A stretch of DNA of 64,000 bases from Streptomyces sp. ML-6 (GCF_030116705.1 NZ_JAOTIK010000001.1:5360501-5424500); one strand, 5' to 3'. Shown: positions 1 through 9,253, counted from the first letter of the stretch. The notes: a model not told the origin generated them from the sequence alone. Numbers and translations are program-made.

Positions 1-3000
1 AAGGAGCTCCTCGGGATTCCGTTCACCCCCGAGCAGATGGCCTGCATCACCGCACCGCCCGCGCCGCAGGTGATCGTGGCCGGGGCCGGGTCCGGGAAGA
101 CCACGGTGATGGCGGCCCGGGTGGTGTGGCTGGTGGGGACCGGCCAGGTGGCACCCGAGCAGGTCCTCGGGCTCACCTTCACCAACAAGGCGGCCGGCGA
201 GCTCGCCGAGCGCGTCCGCAAGGCCCTGATCGCGGCCGGGGTCACCGATCCGGACGCGATCGATCCGGACGACCCCCCGGGCGAGCCCAGCATCTCCACG
301 TACCACGCCTTCGCCGGCCGGCTCCTCACCGAGCACGGGCTGCGCATCGGGCTCGAACCCACCACCCGCCTCCTCGCCGACGCCACCCGCTACCAGCTCG
401 CCGCCCGTGTGCTGCGCGAGGCCCCCGGCCCCTACCCGGCCCTGACCAGGTCGTTCCCCACCCTGGTCAGTGATCTGCTGGCCCTGGACGCCGAGCTCGC
501 CGAGCACCTCGTACGGCCCGAACAGCTCGCGGAACACGACACCGACCTCCTGCACACGCTCGAATCGGCCCGGCTCACCAACGCCGAACTGCGCAAGGTC
601 CCCGAGACCACCGAGGCCCGTCGCGAACTGCTCCAGCTGACCCGCCGCTACCGCGAGGCCAAGCGGAACCGCGACCTCCTCGACTTCGGCGACCAGATCG
701 CGCTCTCCGCCGAACTGGCGCTCACCCGGCCCGAGGTCGGCGCGATCCTGCGCGACGAGTTCCGGGTCGTCCTGCTCGACGAGTACCAGGACACCTCCGT
801 CGCCCAGCGGCTGCTGCTCTCCGCCCTCTTCGGCCGCGGCCCCGGGAACGGCACCGATGCGCCGGACGGGACGGTCGCGACCGGCCATGCGGTCACCGCC
901 GTCGGCGACCCCTGCCAGGCGATCTACGGCTGGCGCGGCGCCTCCGTCGCCAACCTCGACGACTTCCCGCTCCACTTCCCGCACGCCGACGGCACCCCCG
1001 CCACCCGCTACTCCCTCAGCGAGAACCGCCGCAGCGGCGGTCGCCTCCTCCATCTCGCCAACGGCCTCGCCGCCCCGCTGCGCGCCATGCACGAGGGGGT
1101 CGAGGCGCTGCGCCCCGCCCCGGGCGCCGAACGCGACGGCATCGTCCGCTGCGCCCTGCTCCGTACCCACGCCGAGGAGATCGACTGGCTCGCCGAATCG
1201 ATCGCCCATTTGGTGAGGACCGGCAAGGAGCCCGGCGAGATCGCCGTCCTGTGCCGGACGGCGGGCGACTTCCCGGAGATCCAGGCCGCGCTCGTGGCCC
1301 GCGAGGTCCCGGTCGAGGTCGTCGGCCTGTCCGGGCTGCTGCACCTTCCCGAGGTCGCCGACCTCGTCGCGGTCTGCGAGGTCCTCCAGGACCCCGGCGC
1401 CAACGCCTCCCTGGTCCGGCTGCTCACCGGCCCCCGCTGGCGCATCGGCCCCCGCGACCTGGCCCTGCTCGGCCGCCGGGCCCGGCTCCTCGTCCACCGC
1501 GCGGCCCACGGTGACGACGAGGACTTCGACCCCGACCGCCGGCTCGCCGAGGCCGTCGAGGGCATCGACCCGGCCGAGGTGATCTCGCTCGCCGACGCGC
1601 TGGACACCTTCCTCGAATCCGGCGGGGAGGAGGACGACGGGCTTCCGTTCTCCGCCGACGCCCGGGTCCGCTTCGCCCGCCTCGCCGCCGAACTGCGCGA
1701 CCTGCGCCGCTCGCTGGCCGACCCCCTGATGGACGTGCTGCACCGGGTCCTCGCCACCACCGGCCTGGAGGTCGAGCTCTCCGCGTCGCCGCAGGCCCTG
1801 GCCGCCCGCCGCCGCGAGACCCTCGGCAACTTCCTCGACGTCGCGGCCCGCTTCTCCGCCGTCGAGGGCGACGCCACCCTCCTCGCCTTCCTCGGCTTCC
1901 TGCGCACCGCCGTCCAGTACGAGAAGGGCCTGGACAACGCCCTGCCCGGCGGCGAGAACACCGTCAAGGTCCTCACCGCCCACAAGTCCAAGGGGCTGGA
2001 GTGGGACGTCGTCGCCGTGCCCGGACTGGTCACCGGCCAGTTCCCCAGCGGCCAGTCCCGCGACGCCTGGACCACCCAGGCCAAGGTCCTCCCGCACGCC
2101 CTGCGCGGGGACCGGGCCACCCTCCCCGACCTCCGCTCCTGGGACGCCAAGGGCCTCAAGGGCTTCAAGGAGGAGATGAAGGAGCACCAGTACACCGAGG
2201 AGCTCCGCCTGGGATACGTCACCTTCACCAGGCCCCGCACCCTGCTGCTCGGCTCCGGCCACTGGTGGGGCCCGTCCCAGAAGAAGCCGCGCGGCCCGTC
2301 CGGCTTCCTGCACGCGCTGTACGAGCACTGCGCGGCCGGGTACGGCGAGATCGAGGTCTGGGCCGACGAACCGGCCGAGGACGAGGAGAACCCGGCGCTC
2401 GCGGAGCGGACCGCCGAGCAGGCATGGCCGCTCCCCCTCGACGACCTCGCGCTGGCCCGCCGCCGCGCTGCCGCCGACGCGGTGCTGGCACACCTGGAGA
2501 CCCTGGCCACGACGGAGGACGCCCCGTCCCCCCACAACGGCCCGTCCCCCCACAACGGCCCGTCCCCCCACAACGGTCCGTACGATGACGGCCCGTTTCC
2601 TGACGATGACGAGGCCCCGTTTCCTGACGACCTGTTCCTCGACGACCCGTACGAGGAGCCCCCGTACGACGACCCCTTCCCCGAGGACCCGTACGACGAG
2701 GCCCCGTTCCCCGACGACGAGGCGCACCCCGTCCCCGGCCCCGCCACCACCGCCGCCGGGGGCAGCGAGCCCGCCGACGTCCCTGGCACCGGAAGTACCT
2801 CCGACCCCAACAGCACCACCGGGCCCGCCCGTCCCGCTGGGCCCCGCATTCCCGCCGCCCGAGCCCCCGAGGAGGAGCGCCCCGCGCCCGCCGGGGAGCG
2901 CCGGCTCACCCCCGAGGAGTCCCGCACCCTCGCCTCCTGGGACCGCGACCTCGACGCGCTCACCGGCGAACTGCGGCGCGCCCGCGCCACCGTGCGCGAC

Positions 3001-3660
3001 GTCCTCGTCCCCGCGTCGCTCTCCGCCACCCAGCTGCTGCGCCTCGCCGAGGACCCCGACGGCTTCGCCCAGGAGCTGGCCCGTCCGATGCCACGGCCCC
3101 CGCAGCCCGCGGCCCGCCGGGGCACCCGTTTCCACGCCTGGGTGGAGTCCCGTTTCGAGGAGGTGCCGCTGCCCATGCTCGGGCCCGACGAGCTGCCCGG
3201 CGGCGACGCGAACGAGGCCGAGATCGCCGACGAGCGCGACCTCGCCGAGCTCAAGGAGGCGTTCGAGCGCACCCCGTACGCCCGCCGCACCCCGTACCGC
3301 GTCGAGACGCCGTTCCAGATCACCCTGGCCGGGCGGATGGTCCGGGGCCGCATCGACGCGGTGTACCGCACCGGGAACACGTACGAGATCGTCGATTGGA
3401 AGACGACCCGCACCAACACCGCCGACCCCCTCCAGCTCGCGGTCTACCGCCTGGCCTGGGCCGAGCTGCACGGCCTGCCGCCCACCGACGTCCTCGCCAC
3501 GTTCCTCTACGTGCGCACCGGTGAGATCGTCCGCCCCACCCGCCTCCCGGGCCGTGCGGAACTGGAACGGATCCTGCTCGACGAACAGCCGGACCGGCCC
3601 CCGCCGGCCGAACCGGCCCCGGCACCGCGGGCGGAAGGACCCCGCCGGACGAGGCACTAG
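1..3660 (+). CDS. adnB: AdnB-type ATP-dependent helicase-nuclease (5' truncated)
   Basis: UvrD/Rep superfamily 1 helicase fused to a C-terminal RecB-family nuclease. In mycobacteria AdnA and AdnB form the dimeric motor-nuclease that resects double-strand breaks. The frame is open from base 1, so the true start lies upstream; 1219 residues are visible. Seen in order: Walker A GAGSGKT (about residue 29), DEYQD (260-264), motif III around GDPCQAIYGWRG (about 303), HKSKGLEWD (about 661), then a low-complexity linker (842-930) with three SPHNGP repeats and a D/E/P-rich stretch. The nuclease follows: TRFHAWVE (about 1042), GRIDAVY (about 1116), EIVDWKT (1130-1136) and QLAVYRLAW. The helicase motifs look canonical, and the position before nudC/mrx1/uvrD2/wblC matches mycobacterial adnB; AdnA should lie just upstream. 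The linker is the only odd part. Confidence 0.85.
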   Translation, partial: KELLGIPFTPEQMACITAPPAPQVIVAGAGSGKTTVMAARVVWLVGTGQVAPEQVLGLTFTNKAAGELAERVRKALIAAGVTDPDAIDPDDPPGEPSISTYHAFAGRLLTEHGLRIGLEPTTRLLADATRYQLAARVLREAPGPYPALTRSFPTLVSDLLALDAELAEHLVRPEQLAEHDTDLLHTLESARLTNAELRKVPETTEARRELLQLTRRYREAKRNRDLLDFGDQIALSAELALTRPEVGAILRDEFRVVLLDEYQDTSVAQRLLLSALFGRGPGNGTDAPDGTVATGHAVTAVGDPCQAIYGWRGASVANLDDFPLHFPHADGTPATRYSLSENRRSGGRLLHLANGLAAPLRAMHEGVEALRPAPGAERDGIVRCALLRTHAEEIDWLAESIAHLVRTGKEPGEIAVLCRTAGDFPEIQAALVAREVPVEVVGLSGLLHLPEVADLVAVCEVLQDPGANASLVRLLTGPRWRIGPRDLALLGRRARLLVHRAAHGDDEDFDPDRRLAEAVEGIDPAEVISLADALDTFLESGGEEDDGLPFSADARVRFARLAAELRDLRRSLADPLMDVLHRVLATTGLEVELSASPQALAARRRETLGNFLDVAARFSAVEGDATLLAFLGFLRTAVQYEKGLDNALPGGENTVKVLTAHKSKGLEWDVVAVPGLVTGQFPSGQSRDAWTTQAKVLPHALRGDRATLPDLRSWDAKGLKGFKEEMKEHQYTEELRLGYVTFTRPRTLLLGSGHWWGPSQKKPRGPSGFLHALYEHCAAGYGEIEVWADEPAEDEENPALAERTAEQAWPLPLDDLALARRRAAADAVLAHLETLATTEDAPSPHNGPSPHNGPSPHNGPYDDGPFPDDDEAPFPDDLFLDDPYEEPPYDDPFPEDPYDEAPFPDDEAHPVPGPATTAAGGSEPADVPGTGSTSDPNSTTGPARPAGPRIPAARAPEEERPAPAGERRLTPEESRTLASWDRDLDALTGELRRARATVRDVLVPASLSATQLLRLAEDPDGFAQELARPMPRPPQPAARRGTRFHAWVESRFEEVPLPMLGPDELPGGDANEAEIADERDLAELKEAFERTPYARRTPYRVETPFQITLAGRMVRGRIDAVYRTGNTYEIVDWKTTRTNTADPLQLAVYRLAWAELHGLPPTDVLATFLYVRTGEIVRPTRLPGRAELERILLDEQPDRPPPAEPAPAPRAEGPRRTRH
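2524..2577 (+). repeat. Three in-frame 18-bp tandem repeats in the adnB-like gene
   Basis: Three copies of CCGTCCCCCCACAACGGC (the third ends in T) encode PSPHNG three times in the linker between helicase and nuclease domains. The unit is a multiple of three, so copy-number change keeps the frame. Confidence 0.95.
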
Positions 3661-3670
3661 GCTCAAGGCC

Positions 3671-5065
3671 ATGAGCGACACCCCGGACAGCGCCGTCCGT
3701 ACGTACACCGAGCAGCATCGCACAGCCTTCCTCGACGACCTCGCCGCCTGGCTGCGCATCCCGTCCGTATCCGCCCAGCCGGAGCACGACGGGGACGTAC
3801 GGCGCAGCGCCGAGTGGCTGTCGGCCAAGCTCGGGGAGACCGGCTTCCCGGTCACCGAGATCTGGGAGACGCCCGGCGCTCCCGCGGTCTTCGCCGAGTG
3901 GCCGTCCGACGACCCGGACGCCCCGACGGTCCTCGTCTACGGGCACCACGACGTGCAGCCCGCCGCCCGCGAGGACGGCTGGGCCACCGACCCGTTCGAG
4001 CCGGTGATCCGCGACGGCCGCATGTACGGGCGGGGCGCCGCCGACGACAAGGGGCAGGTGTTCTTCCACACCCTCGGTGTCCGGGCCCACCTCGCCGCCA
4101 CCGGCCGCACCTCCCCCGCCGTCCACCTCAAGCTCCTGATCGAGGGCGAGGAGGAGTCCGGTTCCCCGAACTTCCGTGCCCTGGTCGAGGAGCGGGCCGC
4201 CCGGCTCGCCGCCGACGCCGTGATCGTCTCCGACACCGGCATGTGGAACGAGACGACTCCCACGGTCTGCACCGGCATGCGCGGCCTCGCCGAGTGCGAG
4301 ATCGAGCTGTACGGCCCCGAACAGGACATCCACTCCGGCTCGTTCGGCGGCGCGGTCCCCAACCCGGCCACCGCCGTCGCCCGGCTCGTCGCCGCACTGC
4401 ACGACGCGGACGGCCGGGTCGCGATCCCCGGGTTCTACGACGGCGTCACCGAACTCACCGACACCGAGCGCGCGCTCTTCGCCGAGCTGCCCTTCGACGA
4501 GGACACCTGGCTGCGCACCGCCAGGTCCCGCGCCGCGTCGGGCGAGGCCGGCTACTCCACGCTGGAACGCGTCTGGGCCCGCCCCACCGCCGAGGTCAAC
4601 GGCATCGGGGGCGGCTACCAGGGCGCCGGCAGCAAGACGATCATCCCGTCCTCCGCCCTGGTGAAGATCAGCTTCCGGCTGGTCGCGGGCCAGGACCCCG
4701 ACCACGTCCAGCAGGTGGTCCGGGCCTGGGCCGGGACCCAGGTCCCGGCCGGTGTCCGGCACCGGATCTCCTTCGCCCCGGCCACCCGCCCCTGTCTGAC
4801 CCCGCTGGACCACCCCGCCCTGCAGGCCGTGGCCCGCGCCATGGGACGGGCCTTCGGCCAGAAGATCCTCTTCACCCGGGAAGGGGGCTCGGGCCCCGCC
4901 GCCGACCTCCAGGACGTGCTCGGCGCGCCCGTCCTCTTCCTGGGCATCTCCGTACCGTCCGACGGCTGGCACGCCCCCGACGAGAAGGTCGAGCTCGACC
5001 TCCTGTTCAAGGGCGTGGAGACGACCGCGCACCTCTGGGGCGAACTGGCCGCGGCACTCCGCTGA
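3671..5065 (+). CDS. M20 family dipeptidase/metallopeptidase
   Basis: 464-residue zinc peptidase of the ArgE/DapE/carnosinase-like M20 family, probably a cytoplasmic di- or oligopeptide hydrolase. Metal-site landmarks are visible: VYGHHDVQP (first His and the Asp after it), GRGAADDKG (bridging Asp), IEGEEESGS (catalytic Glu pair), DTGMW, and a C-terminal GGSGPA and WHAPDE that supply the last ligands. The ATG lies 10 bases after the helicase stop, so the two genes are probably co-transcribed, with nudC 44 bases further on. There is no signal peptide. The exact substrate cannot be read from the sequence. Confidence 0.88.
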   Translation: MSDTPDSAVRTYTEQHRTAFLDDLAAWLRIPSVSAQPEHDGDVRRSAEWLSAKLGETGFPVTEIWETPGAPAVFAEWPSDDPDAPTVLVYGHHDVQPAAREDGWATDPFEPVIRDGRMYGRGAADDKGQVFFHTLGVRAHLAATGRTSPAVHLKLLIEGEEESGSPNFRALVEERAARLAADAVIVSDTGMWNETTPTVCTGMRGLAECEIELYGPEQDIHSGSFGGAVPNPATAVARLVAALHDADGRVAIPGFYDGVTELTDTERALFAELPFDEDTWLRTARSRAASGEAGYSTLERVWARPTAEVNGIGGGYQGAGSKTIIPSSALVKISFRLVAGQDPDHVQQVVRAWAGTQVPAGVRHRISFAPATRPCLTPLDHPALQAVARAMGRAFGQKILFTREGGSGPAADLQDVLGAPVLFLGISVPSDGWHAPDEKVELDLLFKGVETTAHLWGELAAALR

Positions 5066-5109
5066 ATCCTCTGAACACCCGATCCATCCCGGGGGAGTAG
5101 GAAGCACCT

Positions 5110-6057
5110 GTGAGCACCTTCGACAACGCCGCCGCGGTCCGGCCCATCGGTCTGACCGCGCCCAGCGGCATCGACCGCGCCGCGCACCACCGCCTCGACG
5201 AGGCGTGGCTGGCCGCCGCGTGGAGCCACCCGACCACCCGCGTGTTCGTCGTCTCCGGCGGCCAGGTGCTGATCGACGACACGGCCGAGGGCGGCACGGA
5301 GATCGTCATGACCCCGGCGTTCGAGGCCCCGATCACCGAGACCCACCGCTACTTCCTCGGCACCGACGAGGACGGGGTCAGCTACTTCGCGCTCCAGAAG
5401 GACTCCCTGCCCGGCCGCATGGACCAGCCCGCCCGTCCGGCCGGCCTGCGCGAGGCCGGTCTGCTGCTCGGCCCGCGCGACGCGGGGCTGATGGCGCACG
5501 CGGTGGCGCTGGAGAACTGGCAGCGCCTGCACCGCTTCTGCTCGCGCTGCGGCGAGCGCACGGTCATCGCGGCGGCCGGTCACATCCGCCGCTGCCCGGC
5601 CTGCGGCGCCGAGCACTACCCGCGCACCGACCCGGCGGTCATCATGCTGGTGACGGACGAGAAGGACCGCGCCCTGCTGGGCCGCCAGGTGCACTGGCCC
5701 GAGGGCCGCTTCTCGACGCTCGCGGGCTTCGTCGAGCCGGGGGAGTCGATCGAGCAGTCCGTGGCGCGCGAGGTGTTCGAGGAGGCGGGGGTCACGGTCG
5801 GCGAGGTCGAGTACGTCGCCAGCCAGCCCTGGCCGTTCCCCTCCAGCCTGATGCTCGGCTTCATGGCCCGCGCCACCTCCTCCGAGATCAACGTGGACGG
5901 CGAGGAGATCGAGGAGGCCCGCTGGTTCTCCCGCGAGGACCTGACCGCAGCCTTCGAATCGGGCGAGATCCTGCCCCCGTACGGCATCTCGATCGCGGCG
6001 CGGCTGATCGAGCTCTGGTACGGCAAGCCGCTTCCGAAGCCGGGCAGCATCGGCTGA
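5110..6057 (+). CDS. nudC: NAD(+) diphosphatase / NADH pyrophosphatase, NUDIX family
   Basis: 315-residue NudC-type hydrolase that cleaves NAD(H) to NMN(H) and AMP; bacterial NudC also removes NAD caps from RNA. The N-terminal domain is followed by a four-cysteine zinc ribbon (FCSRCGER and RRCPACGAEH, about residues 139-161). The Nudix box follows (GFVEPGESIEQSVAREVFEE, about 203-222). The NADH-specific signature SQPWPFPSSLM lies right after it. The GTG start has a purine-rich GGGGGAGTAGGAAG upstream. The next gene, mycoredoxin, converges on it across a hairpin. Confidence 0.93.
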   Translation: MSTFDNAAAVRPIGLTAPSGIDRAAHHRLDEAWLAAAWSHPTTRVFVVSGGQVLIDDTAEGGTEIVMTPAFEAPITETHRYFLGTDEDGVSYFALQKDSLPGRMDQPARPAGLREAGLLLGPRDAGLMAHAVALENWQRLHRFCSRCGERTVIAAAGHIRRCPACGAEHYPRTDPAVIMLVTDEKDRALLGRQVHWPEGRFSTLAGFVEPGESIEQSVAREVFEEAGVTVGEVEYVASQPWPFPSSLMLGFMARATSSEINVDGEEIEEARWFSREDLTAAFESGEILPPYGISIAARLIELWYGKPLPKPGSIG

Positions 6058-6128
6058 CACCTGGCGGGCCCGGGCCGGGTCCGCCCCGGGCAGGCGCTCC
6101 CCGGACGCGTACGGGAACGCCGCCCTCT

Positions 6129-6160
6129 CCGTGGCCGAAGGGGTGTCCCTCCGGCCACGG
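6129..6160. terminator. Hairpin between convergent nudC and mrx1
   Basis: CCGTGGCCG pairs with CGGCCACGG around a GGGGTGTCCCT-type loop, located between two converging genes. No long T tract; assigned by position and symmetry. Confidence 0.6.
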
Positions 6161-6188
6161 GAACGGCGGGACCGCAGGAGCCGCGGGA

Positions 6189-6443
6189 TCAGGCGGCGAG
6201 CGCCTGCTTCACCTGCGCCAGGGACGGGTTCGTCATGACGGCCTCGGCACCCGTGGAACCGACCACCAGGAGGGTGGGAACGGTCTGGTTGCCCCCGTTG
6301 GCCTTCTCGACGAAGGCCGCGGACTCCGGGTCCTGCTCGATGTTGATCTCGTTGTACGCGATGCCCTCACGGTCCATCTGGCTCTTGAGCCGACGGCAGT
6401 AGCCGCACCACGTGGTGCTGTACATCGTCACAGTGCCCGGCAT
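6189..6443 (-). CDS. mrx1: Mycoredoxin / glutaredoxin-like protein
   Basis: 84-residue thioredoxin-fold protein with the mycoredoxin active site WCGYC (near residue 12) and the TVPT cis-proline motif (about residue 54). Mycoredoxin-1 reduces mycothiol mixed disulfides in actinobacteria. The ATG has AGGAG about 8 bases upstream; the frame further upstream is open for about 26 Glu/Thr/Ser-rich codons but has no start codon. A sigma-R-type promoter lies about 140 bases upstream on the same strand (6586-6612), which fits a thiol-stress gene. nudC converges on it and uvrD2 diverges. Confidence 0.92.
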   Translation of the reverse strand: MPGTVTMYSTTWCGYCRRLKSQMDREGIAYNEINIEQDPESAAFVEKANGGNQTVPTLLVVGSTGAEAVMTNPSLAQVKQALAA

Positions 6444-6585
6444 GTCTTCGTGCTCCTCTGGCTCGTCCGTCTTCTCGGACTTGGTCTCGGTCTCGGACTC
6501 GGTCTCGTTCTCTTCGCAGCCTCATCCGTCGTGCGGAGAAGCCGGGAAGCGCGCCACCGCGGAACGCGGCACCGCCCGGAAGGGG

Positions 6586-6612
6586 AACGTACGCGAGCCG
6601 ACCACCATTCCC
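6586..6612 (-). promoter_or_regulatory. Candidate sigma-R promoter for mrx1
   Basis: On the minus strand GGGAAT (6612-6607), 18 bases, then GTT (6588-6586). The sigma-R consensus is GGAAT-N18/19-GTT. It would give a leader of roughly 135 bases. Confidence 0.7.
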
Positions 6613-6647
6613 GCCCCCGTCCCGTCGTACCGCAGTGCCGCTGTGCT

Positions 6648-6707
6648 GCCGTACCGAGTACCGCCGTACCGAGTACCGCCGTACCGAGTACCGCCGTACC
6701 GAGTACT
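6648..6707. repeat. Four tandem 15-bp repeats
   Basis: GCCGTACCGAGTACC is repeated four times, the last copy ending in T. Each copy carries GTAC-CGA-GTAC. It lies between mrx1 and uvrD2. Confidence 0.95.
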
Positions 6708-6828
6708 GCGTACTGCCGCGCTCTCGCCCGGCACGAGCACCGCCCCGCGCCGGTCAGCACCGGTCAGCACTGGTCAGGACGACTGGAGGACGACTGGAGA
6801 CGGGACCGGTACGACGAATGCGGCCCCC

Positions 6829-6837
6829 TGTGGACAA
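6829..6837 (-). promoter_or_regulatory. DnaA-box-like site upstream of uvrD2
   Basis: TGTGGACAA is the reverse complement of TTGTCCACA, the preferred Streptomyces DnaA box. It is a single site 40 bases before the uvrD2 start, so its role is uncertain. Confidence 0.45.
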
Positions 6838-6876
6838 CCTCCGCGTCCGGCTCCTGCGACCTGGCAGCATGGCGGG

Positions 6877-9090
6877 GTGACAGCAGCAACGCATTCCCTC
6901 CTCTTCCCGCAGGTCCCCGAGTCGGCCGACGCCGTGCTCGACGGCCTGGACCCCGAGCAGCGCGAGGTCGCCACGGCCCTGCGCGGCCCGGTGTGTGTGC
7001 TGGCCGGAGCCGGTACGGGCAAGACGCGTGCGATCACCCATCGCATCGCCTACGGGGTGCGCGCGGGGATACTTCAGCCGGCGAGCGTGCTCGCCGTCAC
7101 GTTCACCAACCGGGCCGCCGGCGAGATGCGGGGACGGCTGCGCCAGCTCGGCGCGGGCGGGGTGCAGGCACGGACGTTCCACTCCGCCGCCCTGCGCCAG
7201 CTCCAGTACTTCTGGCCGAAGGCCGTCGGGGGCGACCTGCCCCGACTGCTGGAGCGCAAGGTCCAGCTCGTCGCCGAGGCCGCGGCCCGCTGCCGCATCC
7301 GCCTCGACCGCAACGAGCTGCGGGACGTCACCAGCGAGATCGAGTGGTCCAAGGTCACCCAGACCGTCCCCGCCGACTACCCGGCCGCGGTCGCCAAGGC
7401 CCAGCGCGACGCCCCCAGGGACCCGGCCGAGATCTCCCAGATCTACGCGACGTACGAACAGCTGAAGCGCGACCGCTCGGTGATCGACTTCGAGGACGTG
7501 CTGCTGCTCACCGTCGCCATCCTCCAGGACCGGCACGACATCGCCGACCACGTCCGCCGCCAGTACCAGCACTTCGTCGTCGACGAGTACCAGGACGTCA
7601 GCCCGCTCCAGCAACGGCTGCTCGACCTCTGGCTCGGCGACCGGGACAACCTCTGCGTCGTCGGTGACGCCAGTCAGACGATCTACTCCTTCACCGGAGC
7701 CACCCCCGACCACCTGCTGAACTTCCGCACCCGCCACCCCGGCGCGACGGTCGTCAAACTCGTCCGGGACTACCGCTCCACACCCCAGGTCGTCCACCTG
7801 GCCAACGGACTGCTCGGCCAGGCCCGGGGCCGCGCCGCGGAACACCGGCTCGAACTGATCTCGCAGCGCGACCCCGGCCCCGAGCCCGCCTACACGGAGT
7901 ACGCCGACGAGCCCGCGGAGGCCGAGGGCACCGCCCGCCGCATCCGCGACCTGATCGCGGCGGGCGTCCCGGCCGGTGAGATCGCCGTGCTCTACCGGGT
8001 CAACTCCCAGTCCGAGGTCTACGAGCAGGCCCTGGCCGACGCGGGCGTGCCGTACCAGCTGCGGGGCGCGGAGCGCTTCTTCGAACGGGTGGAGGTGCGG
8101 GAGGCGGGCGTCGCCCTGCGCGGCGCGGCCCGTGCGGGGAGCAACGACTCCCTGCTCGACGACGCGGAGGGGCTGCCCGCGGAAGTGCGCGCGGTGCTCT
8201 CCACCAAGGGCTGGACACCGGACCCGCCCGCGGGCTCCGGCGCGGTGCGGGACCGCTGGGAGTCCCTGGCCGCCCTGGTCCGGCTCGCCGAGGACTTCGA
8301 ACGGGCCAAGCCGGGCGCCACGCTCTCCGACCTGGTGGCGGAGCTCGACGAACGGGCCGCCGCCCAGCACGCCCCCACGGTCCAGGGGGTCACGCTCGCC
8401 TCGCTGCACTCCGCGAAGGGCCTGGAGTGGGACGCCGTGTTCCTGGTCGGGCTGACCGAGGGCATGATGCCGATCGCCTACGCCAAGACCGACGAACAGG
8501 TCGAGGAGGAGCGCCGACTGCTGTACGTCGGTGTCACCCGGGCCCGACTGCACCTCATGCTGTCCTGGTCGCTCTCCCGCTCGCCCGGCGGCCGCGCCGG
8601 ACGACGCCCCAGCCGCTTCCTGAACGGGCTGCGCCCCGGCTCGGCGGCCCTCGGCGCGCGACACGGGGCGGCGGCCTCCACCGGCGGGATCGAAAGGGGC
8701 CATCAAGGCCAGGGGCAGGGGCCGGTCGCCAGACGCGGCCGACGCGGCCCCGCCCGGTGCCGGGTCTGCGGCAGGACCCTCACCGACGCGGGCGAGATGA
8801 AGCTGATGCGCTGCGACGACTGCCCCTCCGACATGGACGAGGCGCTGTACGAGCGGCTGCGCGACTGGCGGGCGGTCAGGGCGAGGGAGATCGGCCAGCC
8901 CGCGTACTGCGTGTTCACCGACAAGACCCTGATGGCGATCGCCGAGGCCGTGCCCGGCAGCGAGGGCGAGCTGGCCGGGATCTCCGGCGTCGGTGTGCGG
9001 AAGTTGGACCGGTTCGGGACCGCGGTCCTGGCCATCTGTGCAGGTGGGACGGTGGATGAAGTGCTCGGGGAAGCCGGCGACGAGACCTGA
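6877..9090 (+). CDS. uvrD2: ATP-dependent DNA helicase UvrD2
   Basis: 737-residue superfamily 1A helicase. Visible motifs: Walker A AGAGTGKT (about 42-49), DEYQDVSPLQQ (about 236), GDASQTIYSFTGA, LHSAKGLEWDAVF and RRLLYVGVTRA. The C-terminus carries the two features that define actinobacterial UvrD2. One is a tetracysteine zinc motif (CRVCGR and CDDCP, about 629-650). The other is an HRDC-like domain ending in SGVGVRKLDRFG. In mycobacteria UvrD2 is essential and its tetracysteine joins motor and HRDC domains. The GTG start was chosen because the protein then begins just before the conserved LDPEQREV helicase start; the open frame continues upstream through repeats unlikely to be translated. 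A wblC-type promoter begins right after its stop. Confidence 0.92.
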   Translation: MTAATHSLLFPQVPESADAVLDGLDPEQREVATALRGPVCVLAGAGTGKTRAITHRIAYGVRAGILQPASVLAVTFTNRAAGEMRGRLRQLGAGGVQARTFHSAALRQLQYFWPKAVGGDLPRLLERKVQLVAEAAARCRIRLDRNELRDVTSEIEWSKVTQTVPADYPAAVAKAQRDAPRDPAEISQIYATYEQLKRDRSVIDFEDVLLLTVAILQDRHDIADHVRRQYQHFVVDEYQDVSPLQQRLLDLWLGDRDNLCVVGDASQTIYSFTGATPDHLLNFRTRHPGATVVKLVRDYRSTPQVVHLANGLLGQARGRAAEHRLELISQRDPGPEPAYTEYADEPAEAEGTARRIRDLIAAGVPAGEIAVLYRVNSQSEVYEQALADAGVPYQLRGAERFFERVEVREAGVALRGAARAGSNDSLLDDAEGLPAEVRAVLSTKGWTPDPPAGSGAVRDRWESLAALVRLAEDFERAKPGATLSDLVAELDERAAAQHAPTVQGVTLASLHSAKGLEWDAVFLVGLTEGMMPIAYAKTDEQVEEERRLLYVGVTRARLHLMLSWSLSRSPGGRAGRRPSRFLNGLRPGSAALGARHGAAASTGGIERGHQGQGQGPVARRGRRGPARCRVCGRTLTDAGEMKLMRCDDCPSDMDEALYERLRDWRAVRAREIGQPAYCVFTDKTLMAIAEAVPGSEGELAGISGVGVRKLDRFGTAVLAICAGGTVDEVLGEAGDET

Positions 9091-9102
9091 GGAAAACTCG
9101 TC

Positions 9103-9143
9103 GGAAAAATAGTTTGCGCGCGCCCCAGTCATCACCATAGGTT
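9103..9143 (+). promoter_or_regulatory. Probable WblC-autoregulated promoter of wblC
   Basis: An A-rich element (AAAAATAG, 9105-9112) sits directly against a -35 TTGCGC (9114-9119). A -10-like TAGGTT (9138-9143) follows after 18 bases. WhiB7/WblC proteins bind AT-rich DNA just upstream of the -35 through their AT-hook, so the layout fits autoactivation. Confidence 0.6.
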
Positions 9144-9253
9144 CTTAACCACGGAAACAGCGGCTTCTCTGAAGTCCTGGTTCTGTGCTGTACTTATCCG
9201 AATACGCAGGACCGGTTCGCCGGTCCCCTGGACGCCGAGAGGAGGCGATTGAA

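Larger units (their letters stand above)
6444..6876. other. 433-bp divergent intergenic region, mrx1 / uvrD2
   Basis: No convincing gene. It holds a CTCGG-rich imperfect repeat just upstream of mrx1 (about 6470-6512), the sigma-R-type promoter, four 15-bp repeats (6648-6707), repeated GGTCAGCA and GGACGACTGGA motifs (about 6748-6801) and a perfect DnaA-box-like 9-mer (6829-6837). Confidence 0.8.

Noticed and set aside
1008..3419. 803-codon minus-strand open frame across the adnB gene
   Set aside because: Ser/Arg-rich composition, no motif, mirrors a real helicase-nuclease on the plus strand; typical antisense artefact of GC-rich codons.
6648..6707. CRISPR-like array
   Set aside because: Direct tandem 15-bp units without spacers and no cas genes in the window.
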